This document shows positions 8,360 through 17,355 of a stretch of DNA of 64,000 nucleotides, piece by piece. The position numbers were made by a program, and so were the translations under genes. The DNA lies in contig JAWKWX010000005.1 of assembly GCA_041397305.1 (NCBI GenBank), forward strand, positions 1-64,000, read 5' to 3'. This DNA comes from TMP-24 sp041397305 (GTDB lineage Bacteria > Pseudomonadota > Alphaproteobacteria > Rhodobacterales > Rhodobacteraceae). Position 1 is the stretch's first letter, and every line of letters begins with the position of its first letter. The notes under the pieces were generated by a model, which saw only the letters and a list, made by a program, of their open reading frames with translations, had not been told where the DNA came from and made no database searches.

Positions 8360-8465
8360 GGGCGCGCCTCCCTGTGGTCCTCTCTGCCCGGAAATGGCGG
8401 CAAGGAACAGTCGGATTTCGACCTAAGCGGCGCGACGGGCGTCAGGCCGGGGCCGGGCGGCGCTG

Positions 8466-9824
8466 TCAGAGCCCGCCCTGGGCGAAATCCCACAGGAGCT
8501 TGAGGTTGAGCGCGACGATCACAAGGGCCACCAGGGCGGCGGTCATGACGACCGGGGACGGGGCGGTCAGATCGCCCATCTTGCGCCGGTCGGCGGTGAA
8601 CAGGACGAGCGGGATTACCGCGAAGGGCAGTTGCAGCGACAGGACGACCTGGGTGAGGATCAGAAGTTCTCCCATCCCGTCGGAGCCATAGATCAGCGTC
8701 ACGCCGGCGGCGGGCATGATGGCGATGCCGCGCGTCACCAGCCGTCTCAGCCAGGGCTGCAGGCGGATGCGCAGGAAACCTTCCATCACCGCCTGGCCGG
8801 CCAGTGTTGCCGTCACCGTGGAATTGAGACCGCAGGCCAGAAGTGCCACTGCAAAGAGCGCGGGCGCCACCGACTGGCCGAGGATCGGGCCGAGGAGCGC
8901 ATGGGCGCGGTCGATGTCGGCCACCTCGGTTTCGCCCGTCGCATGGAAGCTGGCGGCGGCGAGGATGAGGATCGAGGCATTGATCAGAAGCGCGAAGGAC
9001 AAGGCCACCGTGCTGTCGAGTGTGGCATAGCGCAGCGCCTCGCGCCTTTCCGCAAGGCTGTCGCCATAGGCGCGGGTCTGGACGATGGCGGAATGCAGAT
9101 AGAGGTTGTGGGGCATGACCGTGGCCCCGAGAATCCCCAGCGCGAGATAGAGCATCTCGGGGTTCCGCACGATCTCGACGGTCGGGGCGAAGCCCAGGAT
9201 CACCGCGCCCCAGTCGGGATCGGCCATCGCGATCTGGATGGCGAAACTCAGGGTGATGACGGCAAGAAGCGCCATCACGAAAGCTTCCAGCCAGCGGAAG
9301 CCCTTTTTCTGCAGCCAGAGGATCAGGAAGACATCAAGCGCGGTGATAAGGACGCCGAGTTCAAGCGGGATGCCGAAGAGAAGGTTGAGCCCGATCGCCG
9401 TGCCGATCACCTCGGCAATGTCTGTGGCGATGATCGCAAGCTCGGCAAGCGCCCAGAGGGGCCAGACGAGCCAGCCGCCCCAGGCATCGCGGCAGGCCTG
9501 CGCCAGATCGCGCCCCGAGGCGATGGCAAGCCGGGCGCAGAGCGCCTGCAAAAGGATCGCCATCAGGTTCGACAGCAGCGCGACGGTGAGGAGCGTATAG
9601 CCGAAGCGCGAGCCGCCGGCGAGCGATGTGGCCCAGTTGCCCGGGTCCATGTAGCCGACCGCGACCATGTAGCCCGGCCCGATGAAGGCGAGCGCCCGGC
9701 GCCATTTTCCCTGCGGCACGCTGATGGAGCGGTTGACCTCCGACAGGGCGGCTTCGCCCCGCGCGCGCCGCCAGCCGCCGTTCGTGGAGGCGGCGAGGGC
9801 CGAGATGCTGAAATCGTTCGGCAA
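8466..9824 (-). CDS. mntH: Nramp-family divalent metal transporter (manganese/iron import)
   Basis: A proton-coupled Mn2+/Fe2+ importer of the inner membrane, 452 aa with about eleven helices. The metal-binding motif in helix 1 is DPGN at 60-63, and helix 6 carries ATVMPHNLYLHS (the MPH motif). The N-terminal 45 residues are a hydrophilic extension. Its promoter has TTGACA and overlaps a Fur/Mur-type palindrome, which fits metal repression. The start ATG is the first in a long open frame; no strong Shine-Dalgarno is visible. Confidence 0.95.
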   Translation of the reverse strand: MPNDFSISALAASTNGGWRRARGEAALSEVNRSISVPQGKWRRALAFIGPGYMVAVGYMDPGNWATSLAGGSRFGYTLLTVALLSNLMAILLQALCARLAIASGRDLAQACRDAWGGWLVWPLWALAELAIIATDIAEVIGTAIGLNLLFGIPLELGVLITALDVFLILWLQKKGFRWLEAFVMALLAVITLSFAIQIAMADPDWGAVILGFAPTVEIVRNPEMLYLALGILGATVMPHNLYLHSAIVQTRAYGDSLAERREALRYATLDSTVALSFALLINASILILAAASFHATGETEVADIDRAHALLGPILGQSVAPALFAVALLACGLNSTVTATLAGQAVMEGFLRIRLQPWLRRLVTRGIAIMPAAGVTLIYGSDGMGELLILTQVVLSLQLPFAVIPLVLFTADRRKMGDLTAPSPVVMTAALVALVIVALNLKLLWDFAQGGL

Positions 9825-9839
9825 GACAGATCCTGCAAT

Positions 9840-9882
9840 TGAGAACTATTTGCAATCTCTGCCCGACGGCGGCGACTGTCAA
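9840..9882 (-). promoter_or_regulatory. mntH promoter with overlapping Fur/Mur-like box
   Basis: On the minus strand TTGACA (9877-9882) is followed by a 17-bp spacer and GAGATT (9854-9859). The 15-bp sequence at 9840-9854, TGAGAACTATTTGCA, has the 7-1-7 symmetry of Fur-family sites (TGnnAA...TTnnCA) and matches the E. coli Fur consensus at 10 positions. Outer TGCAA/TTGCA arms (9834-9855) add symmetry. The box covers the expected transcription start. Mur or Fur repression of mntH is the likely meaning. Confidence 0.5.
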
Positions 9883-10162
9883 GGGCCGACGGTTGCCGGC
9901 CGACGGGACCGGCTGGCGGGTCGCACAGGCACGAACGCGCGGGTCGGTGTGAACCATGTTCGCCGCGACGAAGAGCCATTTCGGGAAGCGCTGGTTCCTG
10001 GCCGCCCGCCTGCCAGTCGACCTCGGCAAACCGTGCGCTCGCCGCGACCGCAGGCACCGATCCCGCCGGATTGTCGTGACCGCCTGCCTGCGCGGGCGGA
10101 TTTGCCCTCGCGATTCCGGGGTGGCTTTCCTATAAGCGGGGCAACCGAAGACGGAGATGCCC
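9883..10162. other. Non-coding gap between divergent mntH and rpiA
   Basis: There is no convincing gene here. The rpiA-proximal end contains TTCCTATAAG (about 10128-10137), a plausible -10 region, with no good TTGACA partner at 17 bp. The rest is GC-rich sequence with short open frames on both strands that look like chance. Confidence 0.4.
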
Positions 10163-10948
10163 ATGACCAGCCTGACCCCCGCCGATCTGGCCAAGACAGC
10201 CGCTGCCGATGCCGCCGTCGCGTTCGTTCAGGACGGGATGCGGCTGGGCCTCGGCACCGGATCGACGGCGGCCTTCATGGTGAAACGGCTTGGCCAGCGG
10301 GTGCGCGAGGAAGGGTTGCGCGTGGTGGGGGTGCCGACCTCGTCGCGCACCGCCGATCTGGCGCGGGCCGAAGGCATAAGGGTCGTGACGCTCGATCAGG
10401 CGGGCTGGCTCGACATCACCATCGACGGGGCGGACGAGTTCGACCCGGACCTCACGCTGATCAAGGGCGGCGGCGGCGCGCATCTGCAGGAAAAGGTGGT
10501 GGCGGCCGCTTCGGACCGGATGATCGTGATCACCGATCCGGGCAAGCGCGTCGCCCGGCTTGGCGCCTTCCCCCTGCCCATCGAGGCGCTGCAGTTCGGC
10601 CTGGCCTCGACCATCCGCCATATTGGCGCGGCCTTGACCGATCTCGGGTACGGCGACACGAAGATTACCCGTCGCATGGCGGGCGAAAGACCTTTCGTCA
10701 GCGACGAGGGCAATGCGATCCTTGATCTGCATCTGGGCACGATCACGAGTGCACCGGCGCTCTCAATCCGGCTGAACCAGATCCCCGGTGTGGTTGAAAA
10801 CGGGCTTTTCATCAATATGTCGGACCTCGTGGTCGTCGGCCACACCGATGGCCGGGCGGAGCTGATCGAGGCGGAGCCGGGGCTGGCGGAGAGACTGCGC
10901 GTGGCACGCCCGCGACTGGACAATCCATTCGCCGACATCGTCGGCTGA
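10163..10948 (+). CDS. rpiA: Ribose-5-phosphate isomerase A
   Basis: Interconverts ribose 5-phosphate and ribulose 5-phosphate in the non-oxidative pentose phosphate pathway. Family signatures in order: GMRLGLGTGSTAAFMV (phosphate loop), DITIDGADEFDPDLTLIKGGGGAHLQEKVVA (catalytic Asp and the KGGGGA loop), and VITDPGKRV. The 261-aa product has a slightly longer C-terminal tail than E. coli RpiA. I chose the ATG at 10163 because GGAG lies 6 nt upstream; the ATG at 10157 abuts that Shine-Dalgarno. Glutathione reductase follows after 30 bp, so pentose phosphate flux and NADPH-linked thiol redox are probably co-expressed. Confidence 0.96.
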   Translation: MTSLTPADLAKTAAADAAVAFVQDGMRLGLGTGSTAAFMVKRLGQRVREEGLRVVGVPTSSRTADLARAEGIRVVTLDQAGWLDITIDGADEFDPDLTLIKGGGGAHLQEKVVAAASDRMIVITDPGKRVARLGAFPLPIEALQFGLASTIRHIGAALTDLGYGDTKITRRMAGERPFVSDEGNAILDLHLGTITSAPALSIRLNQIPGVVENGLFINMSDLVVVGHTDGRAELIEAEPGLAERLRVARPRLDNPFADIVG

Positions 10949-10978
10949 GACCGGCGGACAGCCGGCAGAAAGGCGGGC

Positions 10979-12340
10979 ATGATGGCCTTCGACTACGATC
11001 TCTTCGTCATCGGCGGCGGCTCGGGTGGCGTGCGCGCCGCGCGGATCGCGGCGGGGGAATATGGCGCGAAGGTCGCGCTGGCCGAGGAATACCGGATGGG
11101 CGGCACCTGCGTGATCCGCGGCTGCGTGCCGAAGAAGCTGATGGTCTTTGCCTCGTCCTACAAGACCGCCATCGAGGAGGCGCGGTCCTACGGCTGGGCG
11201 GCGGAGCCGGGCGCCTTCAACTGGCAGGCGTTCCGGGCGAAGCTTGATGCCGAGCTGGACCGGCTTGAGGCCGCCTATCGGTCGGGGCTGAAGAACGCGG
11301 GCGTCACCACGTTCGACATGCGCGCCACGGTCGCCGACGCGCATACTGTCGCGCTCGCCGACGGGCGGAAGGCGACCGCGAAACATATCCTGATCGCAAC
11401 CGGTGGGCGGCCCTCGCTGCCGCAGGCGGCGGCAGAGGCGGGGGCGTTGACCTCGAACGACATTTTCAAGCTGGATGCGCTGCCGAAATCGGTGCTGATC
11501 GTCGGCGGCGGGTTCATCGCCTGCGAATTTGCCTGCATCCTGAACGGCCTTGGCGTCGAGGTGACGCAATTCTACCGGGGCGAGCAGATCCTGCGTGGCT
11601 TCGACGGCGAGGCGCGCGGCCATGTCGCGGAAGAGATGCGCGCGCAGGGGGTGAACCTGCATGTCGGCACGGACGTGATCGAGATGAAGCCGGTTCCGGG
11701 CGGCACCTGGGTCGCCTCGACCGACGGGCGCGAGGCGGTTTACGAGAAGGTCGTCTATGCGACAGGCCGCAGCCCGAACACCGAGGGGCTGGGGCTGGAC
11801 TCGCTGGGCGTGAAGCTCGGCCGCAAGGGCGAGGTGGTGGTCGACGACTGGTCGCAGACCGCCGTCCCCTCGATCTTCGCGGTGGGCGACGTCACCGACC
11901 GGATCAACCTGACGCCGGTCGCGATCCGGGAAGGGCACGCTTTCGCCGACACGATCTTCGGGGCGAAGCCCACGAAGGCCGATCATGAACTGGTGGCGAG
12001 CGCGGTCTTCACCCAGCCGGAACTCGGCACCATCGGGATGACCGAGGAAGAGGCGCGCGACAAAGGCCCGGTCGAGGTCTATGCGACCGCCTTCCGGCCG
12101 ATGCAGTCCGCATTTGCCGGGCGGCCCGACCGGGTGATGATGAAGCTGATCGTCTGCGCGGATACGCGGAAGGTTCTTGGCTGCCATATCGTCGCGCCGG
12201 GCGCGGGCGAAATGATCCAGCTTGCGGCCATCGCCATCAAGATGGGCGCCACGAAAGAGGATTTCGACCGCACGGTCGCGGTACATCCCGTGATGGCCGA
12301 GGAACTGGTGACCTTGCGCAAACCGGTCCGCACGGCCTGA
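10979..12340 (+). CDS. gor: Glutathione-disulfide reductase
   Basis: FAD enzyme that reduces glutathione disulfide with NADPH in the cytoplasm; 453 aa. The FAD Rossmann motif is GGGSGG at 12-17, and the redox disulfide is GTCVIRGCVPKK with Cys44 and Cys49. The NADPH domain has IVGGGFIACEFA followed by YRGEQILRGFD, whose two arginines fit 2'-phosphate recognition. The dimer-interface catalytic histidine is in HPVMAEELV. The Cys spacing and KK ending distinguish it from dihydrolipoamide dehydrogenase. Tandem ATGs open the frame; AAAGG lies just upstream. Confidence 0.95.
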   Translation: MMAFDYDLFVIGGGSGGVRAARIAAGEYGAKVALAEEYRMGGTCVIRGCVPKKLMVFASSYKTAIEEARSYGWAAEPGAFNWQAFRAKLDAELDRLEAAYRSGLKNAGVTTFDMRATVADAHTVALADGRKATAKHILIATGGRPSLPQAAAEAGALTSNDIFKLDALPKSVLIVGGGFIACEFACILNGLGVEVTQFYRGEQILRGFDGEARGHVAEEMRAQGVNLHVGTDVIEMKPVPGGTWVASTDGREAVYEKVVYATGRSPNTEGLGLDSLGVKLGRKGEVVVDDWSQTAVPSIFAVGDVTDRINLTPVAIREGHAFADTIFGAKPTKADHELVASAVFTQPELGTIGMTEEEARDKGPVEVYATAFRPMQSAFAGRPDRVMMKLIVCADTRKVLGCHIVAPGAGEMIQLAAIAIKMGATKEDFDRTVAVHPVMAEELVTLRKPVRTA

Positions 12341-12347
12341 CGCGGAC

Positions 12348-12380
12348 TTGACATTCAAGGATGAGTGCCCAGTTGCTGGG
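12348..12380 (+). promoter_or_regulatory. Possible hflK promoter and small palindromes
   Basis: TTGACA (12348-12353) lies inside the palindrome CTTGA-CAT-TCAAG, and CCCAG-TTG-CTGGG (12368-12380) is a second perfect palindrome. No good -10 hexamer stands 16-18 bp from TTGACA, so the promoter call is weak. The twin palindromes could be operator or leader hairpins. Confidence 0.3.
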
Positions 12381-12406
12381 ACAGGAATAGACGGGAGACA
12401 GAACGT

Positions 12407-13579
12407 ATGGCTGGCAGCGGAGGCCCCTGGGGCGGCGGCGGATCGGGCAACGATGACGATGACGATCGGCGGCGCGGGGACCGCGAGCCGCCACGCGGCG
12501 GGCGCCGGGGCGAGGGATCGCCCATGCCGGAGATCGACGAGCTGGTCCGCAAGAGCAAGGAACAGTTCAAGGTGCTGATGGGCGGTCGCGGCGGGCGTGA
12601 CGACCGGGGCGGCGGCTTTGGTGGCGGCGGTTCCGGTGGACCCGGCCTGCCGCGCAACGCACTCGCGCTCGGCGCGCTTGCGGCGGTGGGACTTTGGGCC
12701 TTCGCCTCGTTCTACACGGTCAAGCCCGAAGAGAAATCGGTCGAGCTGTTCCTCGGCAAACGCTCCGCCGTGGGCGAGCCGGGCCTGAATTTCGCGCCTT
12801 GGCCGTTTTATACCTACGAGGTCATTCCGGTGACGCCGGAACGGACCGAGGATATCGGCGTCGGCAATACCGGCGGCGACGAGGGGCTGATGCTGACCGG
12901 CGACGAGAATATCGTCGATATCGACTTTCAGGTCGTCTGGAACGTGAGCGATCCCGAGAAATACCTCTTCAACCTGCGCGACCCGCAGCTGACGATCCGC
13001 GCCGTGTCGGAAAGCTCGATGCGCGAGATCATCGCGCAGTCGCCGCTTGCCCCGATCCTGAACCGCGACCGGGGGGCGATTGCCCAGAAATTGCAGGAAC
13101 TGATCCAGTCCACGCTCGACAGCTATGACAGCGGGCTTCATGTCGTGCGGGTGAACTTCGACCGCGCCGACCCGCCGCGCGAGGTGATCGACGCCTTCAA
13201 GGAAGTGCAGTCGGCCGAACAGGAACGCGACCGTCTTCAGAAAGAGGCGGACGCCTATTCGAACAAGGTCGTGGCTGGCGCACGCGGCGATGCCGCCGCG
13301 ACCCTTGAAGCGGCGGAGGCCTACCGCGCGCAGGTGGTGAACCAGGCGGAAGGCGAGGCAAGCCGCTTCTCGGCGATCCTGACCGAATATCGGAAAGCGC
13401 CCGAGGTCACGCGCAAGCGCCTCTATCTGGAGACGATGGAAGAGGTGATGGGGCGGGTGAACAAGATCATCCTCGACAAGGACGCGGGCGGACAGCAGGG
13501 CGTCGTGCCCTTCCTGCCGCTCAACGAGATCGGCAAGCCGCAGGCCGGCACCAAGCCCGCAGCCGGAGGAAACAACTGA
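12407..13579 (+). CDS. hflK: FtsH protease modulator HflK
   Basis: A 390-aa SPFH/band 7 protein that forms a large membrane complex with HflC around FtsH and tunes its degradation of membrane proteins. The N-terminal 75 residues are Gly/Arg/Asp-rich and cytoplasmic (GGPWGGGG, later FGGGGSGGPG). One transmembrane helix follows (NALALGALAAVGLWAFASFYTV), then the band 7 domain (KPEEKSVELFLGKRSAVGEPGLNFAPWPF) and a coiled coil with SAEQERDRLQKEADAYSNKV. The start at ATG 12407 has GGGAGA upstream. Its stop overlaps the hflC start (TGATG), so the pair is translationally coupled. Confidence 0.95.
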   Translation: MAGSGGPWGGGGSGNDDDDDRRRGDREPPRGGRRGEGSPMPEIDELVRKSKEQFKVLMGGRGGRDDRGGGFGGGGSGGPGLPRNALALGALAAVGLWAFASFYTVKPEEKSVELFLGKRSAVGEPGLNFAPWPFYTYEVIPVTPERTEDIGVGNTGGDEGLMLTGDENIVDIDFQVVWNVSDPEKYLFNLRDPQLTIRAVSESSMREIIAQSPLAPILNRDRGAIAQKLQELIQSTLDSYDSGLHVVRVNFDRADPPREVIDAFKEVQSAEQERDRLQKEADAYSNKVVAGARGDAAATLEAAEAYRAQVVNQAEGEASRFSAILTEYRKAPEVTRKRLYLETMEEVMGRVNKIILDKDAGGQQGVVPFLPLNEIGKPQAGTKPAAGGNN

Positions 13580-14466
13580 TGAACCGCACAACACTCCTCC
13601 TGCCGCTCGCGGCGATTCTCCTGGCCACGGTCCTGTCGTCGGTCTTCATCGTGGACGAACGCGAAAAGGCGCTTGTCCTTCAGTTCGGTCAAATCCAGGA
13701 GATCCGCGAGGAGCCGGGGCTCTATTTCAAGGTTCCGCTGATCCAGGAAGTCGTGCGCTACGATGACCGGATGCTCGGCCGCGACATCGAACCGCTGGAG
13801 GTCACGCCATCCGATGACCGCCGACTGGTGGTGGATGCGTTCGCCCGCTACCGGATCGTCGATGTCAAACGCTTCCGCCAGGCGACCGGCGCGGGCGGCG
13901 AGGCCTTCGCCGAAAACCGCATCGACACGATCCTGCGCGCGCAGATCCGCGAAGTTCTGGGTGGCGTCGACAGTTCCGCCATCCTGTCGGAAAACCGCGC
14001 CGCGCTTGCGCTGCAGATCCGCGACGCGGCCCGCAACGAGGCGAATGCGCTTGGCGTCGAGATCGTCGACGTGCGGCTGCGCCGCACCGACCTGCCGGAA
14101 CAGAACCTTGAAGCCACCTTCGCCCGGATGCGGGCGGAGCGGCAGCGCGAGGCGGCCGACCAGGTGGCGCGCGGTAATGAAGCGGCACAGCGCCTGCGTG
14201 CCGCCGCCGACCGCGCGGTGATCGAAACCGTTTCCGATGCCAAGCGCCAGGCAGAGATCATCCGGGGTGAAGCGGACGCCAAGCGCACCGCGATCTTCGC
14301 CGATGCCTATGGGGCGGACACGGAATTCTTCGATTTCTACCGGTCTCTCGCGGCCTACCGCGCCTCGCTTCTGGGCGACAATTCGACCTTCGTGCTGGCG
14401 CCTGACAGCGAGTTCTTCGATTATCTGCGGTCGTCGACCCAGACACCGCCCGCCGCGAGCCAGTGA
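13579..14466 (+). CDS. hflC: FtsH protease modulator HflC
   Basis: A 295-aa partner of HflK. An N-terminal signal-anchor helix (LLLPLAAILLATVLSSVFIV) leads into the band 7 domain DEREKALVLQFGQIQEIREEPGLYFKVPLIQEVVRYDDRML. The coiled coil has the family segment MRAERQREAADQVARGNEAAQRLRAAADR, and YRSLAAYRASLLGDNSTFVLAPDSEFFDYL is near the C-terminus. Start and hflK stop share one base. A DUF2065 gene and degP follow, giving an envelope quality-control operon. Confidence 0.95.
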   Translation: MNRTTLLLPLAAILLATVLSSVFIVDEREKALVLQFGQIQEIREEPGLYFKVPLIQEVVRYDDRMLGRDIEPLEVTPSDDRRLVVDAFARYRIVDVKRFRQATGAGGEAFAENRIDTILRAQIREVLGGVDSSAILSENRAALALQIRDAARNEANALGVEIVDVRLRRTDLPEQNLEATFARMRAERQREAADQVARGNEAAQRLRAAADRAVIETVSDAKRQAEIIRGEADAKRTAIFADAYGADTEFFDFYRSLAAYRASLLGDNSTFVLAPDSEFFDYLRSSTQTPPAASQ

Positions 14467-14467
14467 G

Positions 14468-14674
14468 ATGATCGTGGGGCTGACAGAGATCGGCCTTGCC
14501 TTCGGGCTTCTGTGCGTGGCCGAGGGGCTGGTGCTGGCGCTCGCCCCCCGCAAGATCGAGGAGATGCTGGCGCTGCTTGCCCGCGTCTCGGTGGAAAACC
14601 GCCGAGCCATGGGGCTGGTGGCCATCGCGGCGGGGGTTGCGATGATTTGGCTTGCGCGGCGTTCGGGCGGCTGA
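14468..14674 (+). CDS. DUF2065 small membrane protein (YjeT-like)
   Basis: A 68-aa protein with two hydrophobic helices (MIVGLTEIGLAFGLLCVAEGLVLALAP and AMGLVAIAAGVAMIWLARR) joined by a short loop KIEEMLALLARVSVENRR. This layout and its place immediately after hflC, with the start one base after the hflC stop, are typical of DUF2065/YjeT. The function is unknown; co-occurrence with HflKC suggests a role at the FtsH complex or membrane quality control. Confidence 0.85.
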   Translation: MIVGLTEIGLAFGLLCVAEGLVLALAPRKIEEMLALLARVSVENRRAMGLVAIAAGVAMIWLARRSGG

Positions 14675-14717
14675 GAAGCTTTGCCCGATCACGCGTCCTT
14701 GAAGGAGGGCGAGGAAA

Positions 14718-14749
14718 CTTGAATTCCCTTCCCGCCTTGCCGCGTAAAG
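14718..14749 (+). promoter_or_regulatory. Weak heat-shock-like promoter upstream of degP
   Basis: CTTGAA (14718-14723) matches the RpoH -35 core. The region 16 bp further on (CCGCGTAAA) is only a poor match to the -10. It is placed correctly to drive degP from its own promoter in the 127-bp gap after DUF2065. This is a tentative call. Confidence 0.25.
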
Positions 14750-14801
14750 ATCAGAGGGCCGGGCCGACCGGTCCGGAACAACCCAGAGCGGGAGAAGAAA
14801 C

Positions 14802-16277
14802 GTGAGATGTGAGGCCCCAGCAATTGCAGAGTTCCCAGAGCGGAGGCGGGTTGGGTTGAGGGCGCTGTCGCTCGCGCTCGCAGCGATCGTCGTCACCGGG
14901 CTCCACGCCCCGCGGGTCGAGGCCTACAGCGCTCCCGAAAGTTTCGCCGATCTCGCCGATCAGGTCAGCCCGGCGGTGGTGAACATCACGACCTCCACCG
15001 TCATCGAGGCGCCGACAGGCCCTGGCCCGATGGTGCCGGAAGGATCGCCCTTCGAAGATTTCTTCAAGGACTTCAACGATCAGTTTGGCGGGCAGGGCAA
15101 CCGCGCGCCGCAGCGCGCCAATGCGCTCGGTTCGGGGTTCGTGATTTCCGAAGATGGCTATATCGTCACCAACAACCATGTGATCGAAGGCGCCGACGAG
15201 ATCCAGATCGAGTTCTTCTCGGGCGAGAAGCTCGATGCGAAGCTTGTCGGAACCGACCCAAAGACCGATATCGCCGTCCTCAAGGTCGAAAGCGAGGATG
15301 CGCTGCCCTTTGTTCCCTTCGGCGACAGCGACAAGATGCGCGTGGGCGATTGGGTCATGGCGATGGGCAACCCGCTGGGTCAGGGCTTCTCGGTTTCGGC
15401 CGGGATCATCTCTGCCCGCAACCGCGAGCTGCAGGGCGCCTACGACGATTTCATCCAGACCGATGCCGCGATCAACAAGGGCAATTCGGGTGGACCGCTC
15501 TTCAACATGAATGGCGAGGTGATCGGGGTGAATACCGCGATCCTCAGCCCCACTGGCGGCTCGATCGGCATCGGTTTCTCGATGGCCTCGAATGTCGTCT
15601 CGAAGGTCGTTGATCAGTTGAGAAACTTCGGCGAGACCCGGCGCGGCTGGCTTGGCGTGAAGATCCAGGACGTGACGCCCGATGTGGCCGAGGCGATGGG
15701 CCTTGATGCCGCGCATGGCGCGCTGGTGACTGACGTGCCCGATGGTCCGGCGAAGACCGCTGGCGTCCAGTCGGGTGACGTGATCGTCGAGTTCGACGGC
15801 CATGAGGTGAAGGATTCGCGTGAGCTTGTCCGCACCGTGGCCGATGCCGAGGTCGGCAAGCCGGTGCCGATCACCGTGCTGCGGGGCGGCGAAAGCGTGG
15901 CGCTGACCATCACGCTCGGCCGCCGCGAGGAGGCTGAGGCCGCGCCGGTGCCCGCCAGGGCAAGCCCTACGGAACCGCTGGAGAAAAGCCTGCTCGGCAT
16001 GACGCTCAACGAGTTGACGGACGAGATGCGCGGCCAGCTGAACCTGCCTGCCGATGCCGAGGGCCTTCTGGTGACCGATATCGACCAGACGAGCGAAGCC
16101 TTCACCAAGGGCCTGCGCGCGGGCGACCTGATCACCGAAGCCGGTCAGGCGCGCGTCGCCTCGATCAAGGATCTGGAGAGCCGCATCGAGGAGGCGAAGG
16201 ACGCCGGGCGGAAATCGCTCCTCCTGCTGATCCGCCGCGAGGGCGATCCGCGCTTCGTCGCCATCTCGGTCGAGTGA
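14802..16277 (+). CDS. DegP/HtrA-type periplasmic serine protease
   Basis: A 491-aa Do-family protease/chaperone for misfolded envelope proteins. The signal region is residues 1-42 (RRRVGLRALSLALAAIVVTGL), probably cleaved near VEA-YS. The catalytic triad is His126 (TNNHVIEG), Asp156 (KTDIAVLK) and Ser229 (INKGNSGGPLFN). Two PDZ domains follow (LGVKIQDVTPDVAEAMGL and LLGMTLNELTDEMRGQLNL). The start is a GTG with GGGAGA 7 nt upstream; no better ATG exists. It follows hflKC-DUF2065, uniting cytoplasmic-membrane and periplasmic proteolysis, and ends in a clear intrinsic terminator. Confidence 0.95.
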   Translation: MRCEAPAIAEFPERRRVGLRALSLALAAIVVTGLHAPRVEAYSAPESFADLADQVSPAVVNITTSTVIEAPTGPGPMVPEGSPFEDFFKDFNDQFGGQGNRAPQRANALGSGFVISEDGYIVTNNHVIEGADEIQIEFFSGEKLDAKLVGTDPKTDIAVLKVESEDALPFVPFGDSDKMRVGDWVMAMGNPLGQGFSVSAGIISARNRELQGAYDDFIQTDAAINKGNSGGPLFNMNGEVIGVNTAILSPTGGSIGIGFSMASNVVSKVVDQLRNFGETRRGWLGVKIQDVTPDVAEAMGLDAAHGALVTDVPDGPAKTAGVQSGDVIVEFDGHEVKDSRELVRTVADAEVGKPVPITVLRGGESVALTITLGRREEAEAAPVPARASPTEPLEKSLLGMTLNELTDEMRGQLNLPADAEGLLVTDIDQTSEAFTKGLRAGDLITEAGQARVASIKDLESRIEEAKDAGRKSLLLLIRREGDPRFVAISVE

Positions 16278-16309
16278 TCCGCCAGTTTTTCTGCTGGCCT
16301 TCCGGAACA

Positions 16310-16333
16310 GGCGCCCTTCTAGGGCGCCTTTTT
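16310..16333 (+). terminator. Intrinsic terminator after degP
   Basis: GGCGCCC (16310-16316) and GGGCGCC (16322-16328) form a perfect 7-bp stem with loop TTCTA, followed by five T. It lies 33 bp after the degP stop. Its last T is also the first base of the stop codon of the convergent EamA gene. Confidence 0.88.
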
Positions 16334-17220
16334 CATGCGGCGGCGGTCCGGCGCCCGGCCGACAGGATGTAGGCGGCGAGGCTGACGATCACGATCGCGC
16401 CGCCGAGGATTTCCCAAGGCGACATCGCCTCGCCGATGCCGATCCAGACCCAGACCGGGCCGAGGATCGTCTCCAAGAGCATCAGAAGGCTCACGTTCAC
16501 CGCCGCCGTATGGCGGTTGGCATAGGCAAGGGCGGCGAAAGAGACGGGCAGGATCAGCGCCCCCGACATGAGCGCGGCCCAGACATTGCCCTGAGCCATC
16601 GCCTCCGGGCCGAGCGACATTGCCGCCCCGGTCCCGAGGATCAGCGAACCGAGCCCCATCACCGGAAGGACCGGAAGGGTCGGGTGATGGCGGATTGCGA
16701 CGAAAGTGGTGGCAAGGGCCGCCGCCACGCCAAGTCCGCAGACCGCCCCGATCATCGAGGCGAGGTTGAGGCCCACACCACCGGAGTCGCGGCCGAAGAC
16801 CGCGATCCCGATCCCGGTCATCACCGCCGCCGTCGCGATCCAGGTCGCACGCCCGCTCCGCTCGCCGACGAAGAGATGGGCAAAGATGGCGGCGAAGATC
16901 GGCATGCTTGCGACGCCGAAAAGGACGACCGACACCGGCGCCGCAGCGACCCCGACGCTGAAAAGCGCGATATTGACCATGTTCACCAGGACGATGGCGA
17001 TGCCCGTTGGGCTTGCCAGCACCCCGAGGTCGCGCCCGATCTGCCCGCGGTGACTGATGAGCCAGGCGACAAGAAAGACCGTTCCCGTCGACAGGCCGCG
17101 CCAGGCGATAAGCTGGATGCCCTCCATCCCGGTCAGGCGCATGAAGAACGTGTCGGGCGTGATGGCAAGCGCGCCGAAGGCGGCAAGCGCCAGACCGAAA
17201 TAGGGATGTCTTTCGCGCAT
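16333..17220 (-). CDS. EamA/DMT-family transporter
   Basis: A 295-aa polytopic protein with ten helices in two EamA repeats. Landmarks are IQLIAWRGLSTGTVFLVAW (helix 2 after the first loop), VNMVNIALFSVGVAAAPVSVVLFGVASMPIFAAIFAHLFVGER (helices 3-5) and NRHTAAVNVSLLMLLETILGPVWVWIGIGEAMSPWEILGGAIVI (helices 8-10). The substrate is unknown. It is convergent with degP and shares the terminator region. It has its own divergent gap (17221-17355) with the ferredoxin gene. Confidence 0.87.
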   Translation of the reverse strand: MRERHPYFGLALAAFGALAITPDTFFMRLTGMEGIQLIAWRGLSTGTVFLVAWLISHRGQIGRDLGVLASPTGIAIVLVNMVNIALFSVGVAAAPVSVVLFGVASMPIFAAIFAHLFVGERSGRATWIATAAVMTGIGIAVFGRDSGGVGLNLASMIGAVCGLGVAAALATTFVAIRHHPTLPVLPVMGLGSLILGTGAAMSLGPEAMAQGNVWAALMSGALILPVSFAALAYANRHTAAVNVSLLMLLETILGPVWVWIGIGEAMSPWEILGGAIVIVSLAAYILSAGRRTAAA

Positions 17221-17355
17221 TCCGGCCCCGCACCCGCATGTCGGTCCTGCTTAGGGCCGTGCGCGACGCCACGCAAGCCGCGCCAGGCGGCGCGCCCTCT
17301 GGAAAAGCCCGGAAATTTCGCCTATGTCGGCCCGGCTTGGCAGAAGAGGCGGGAC

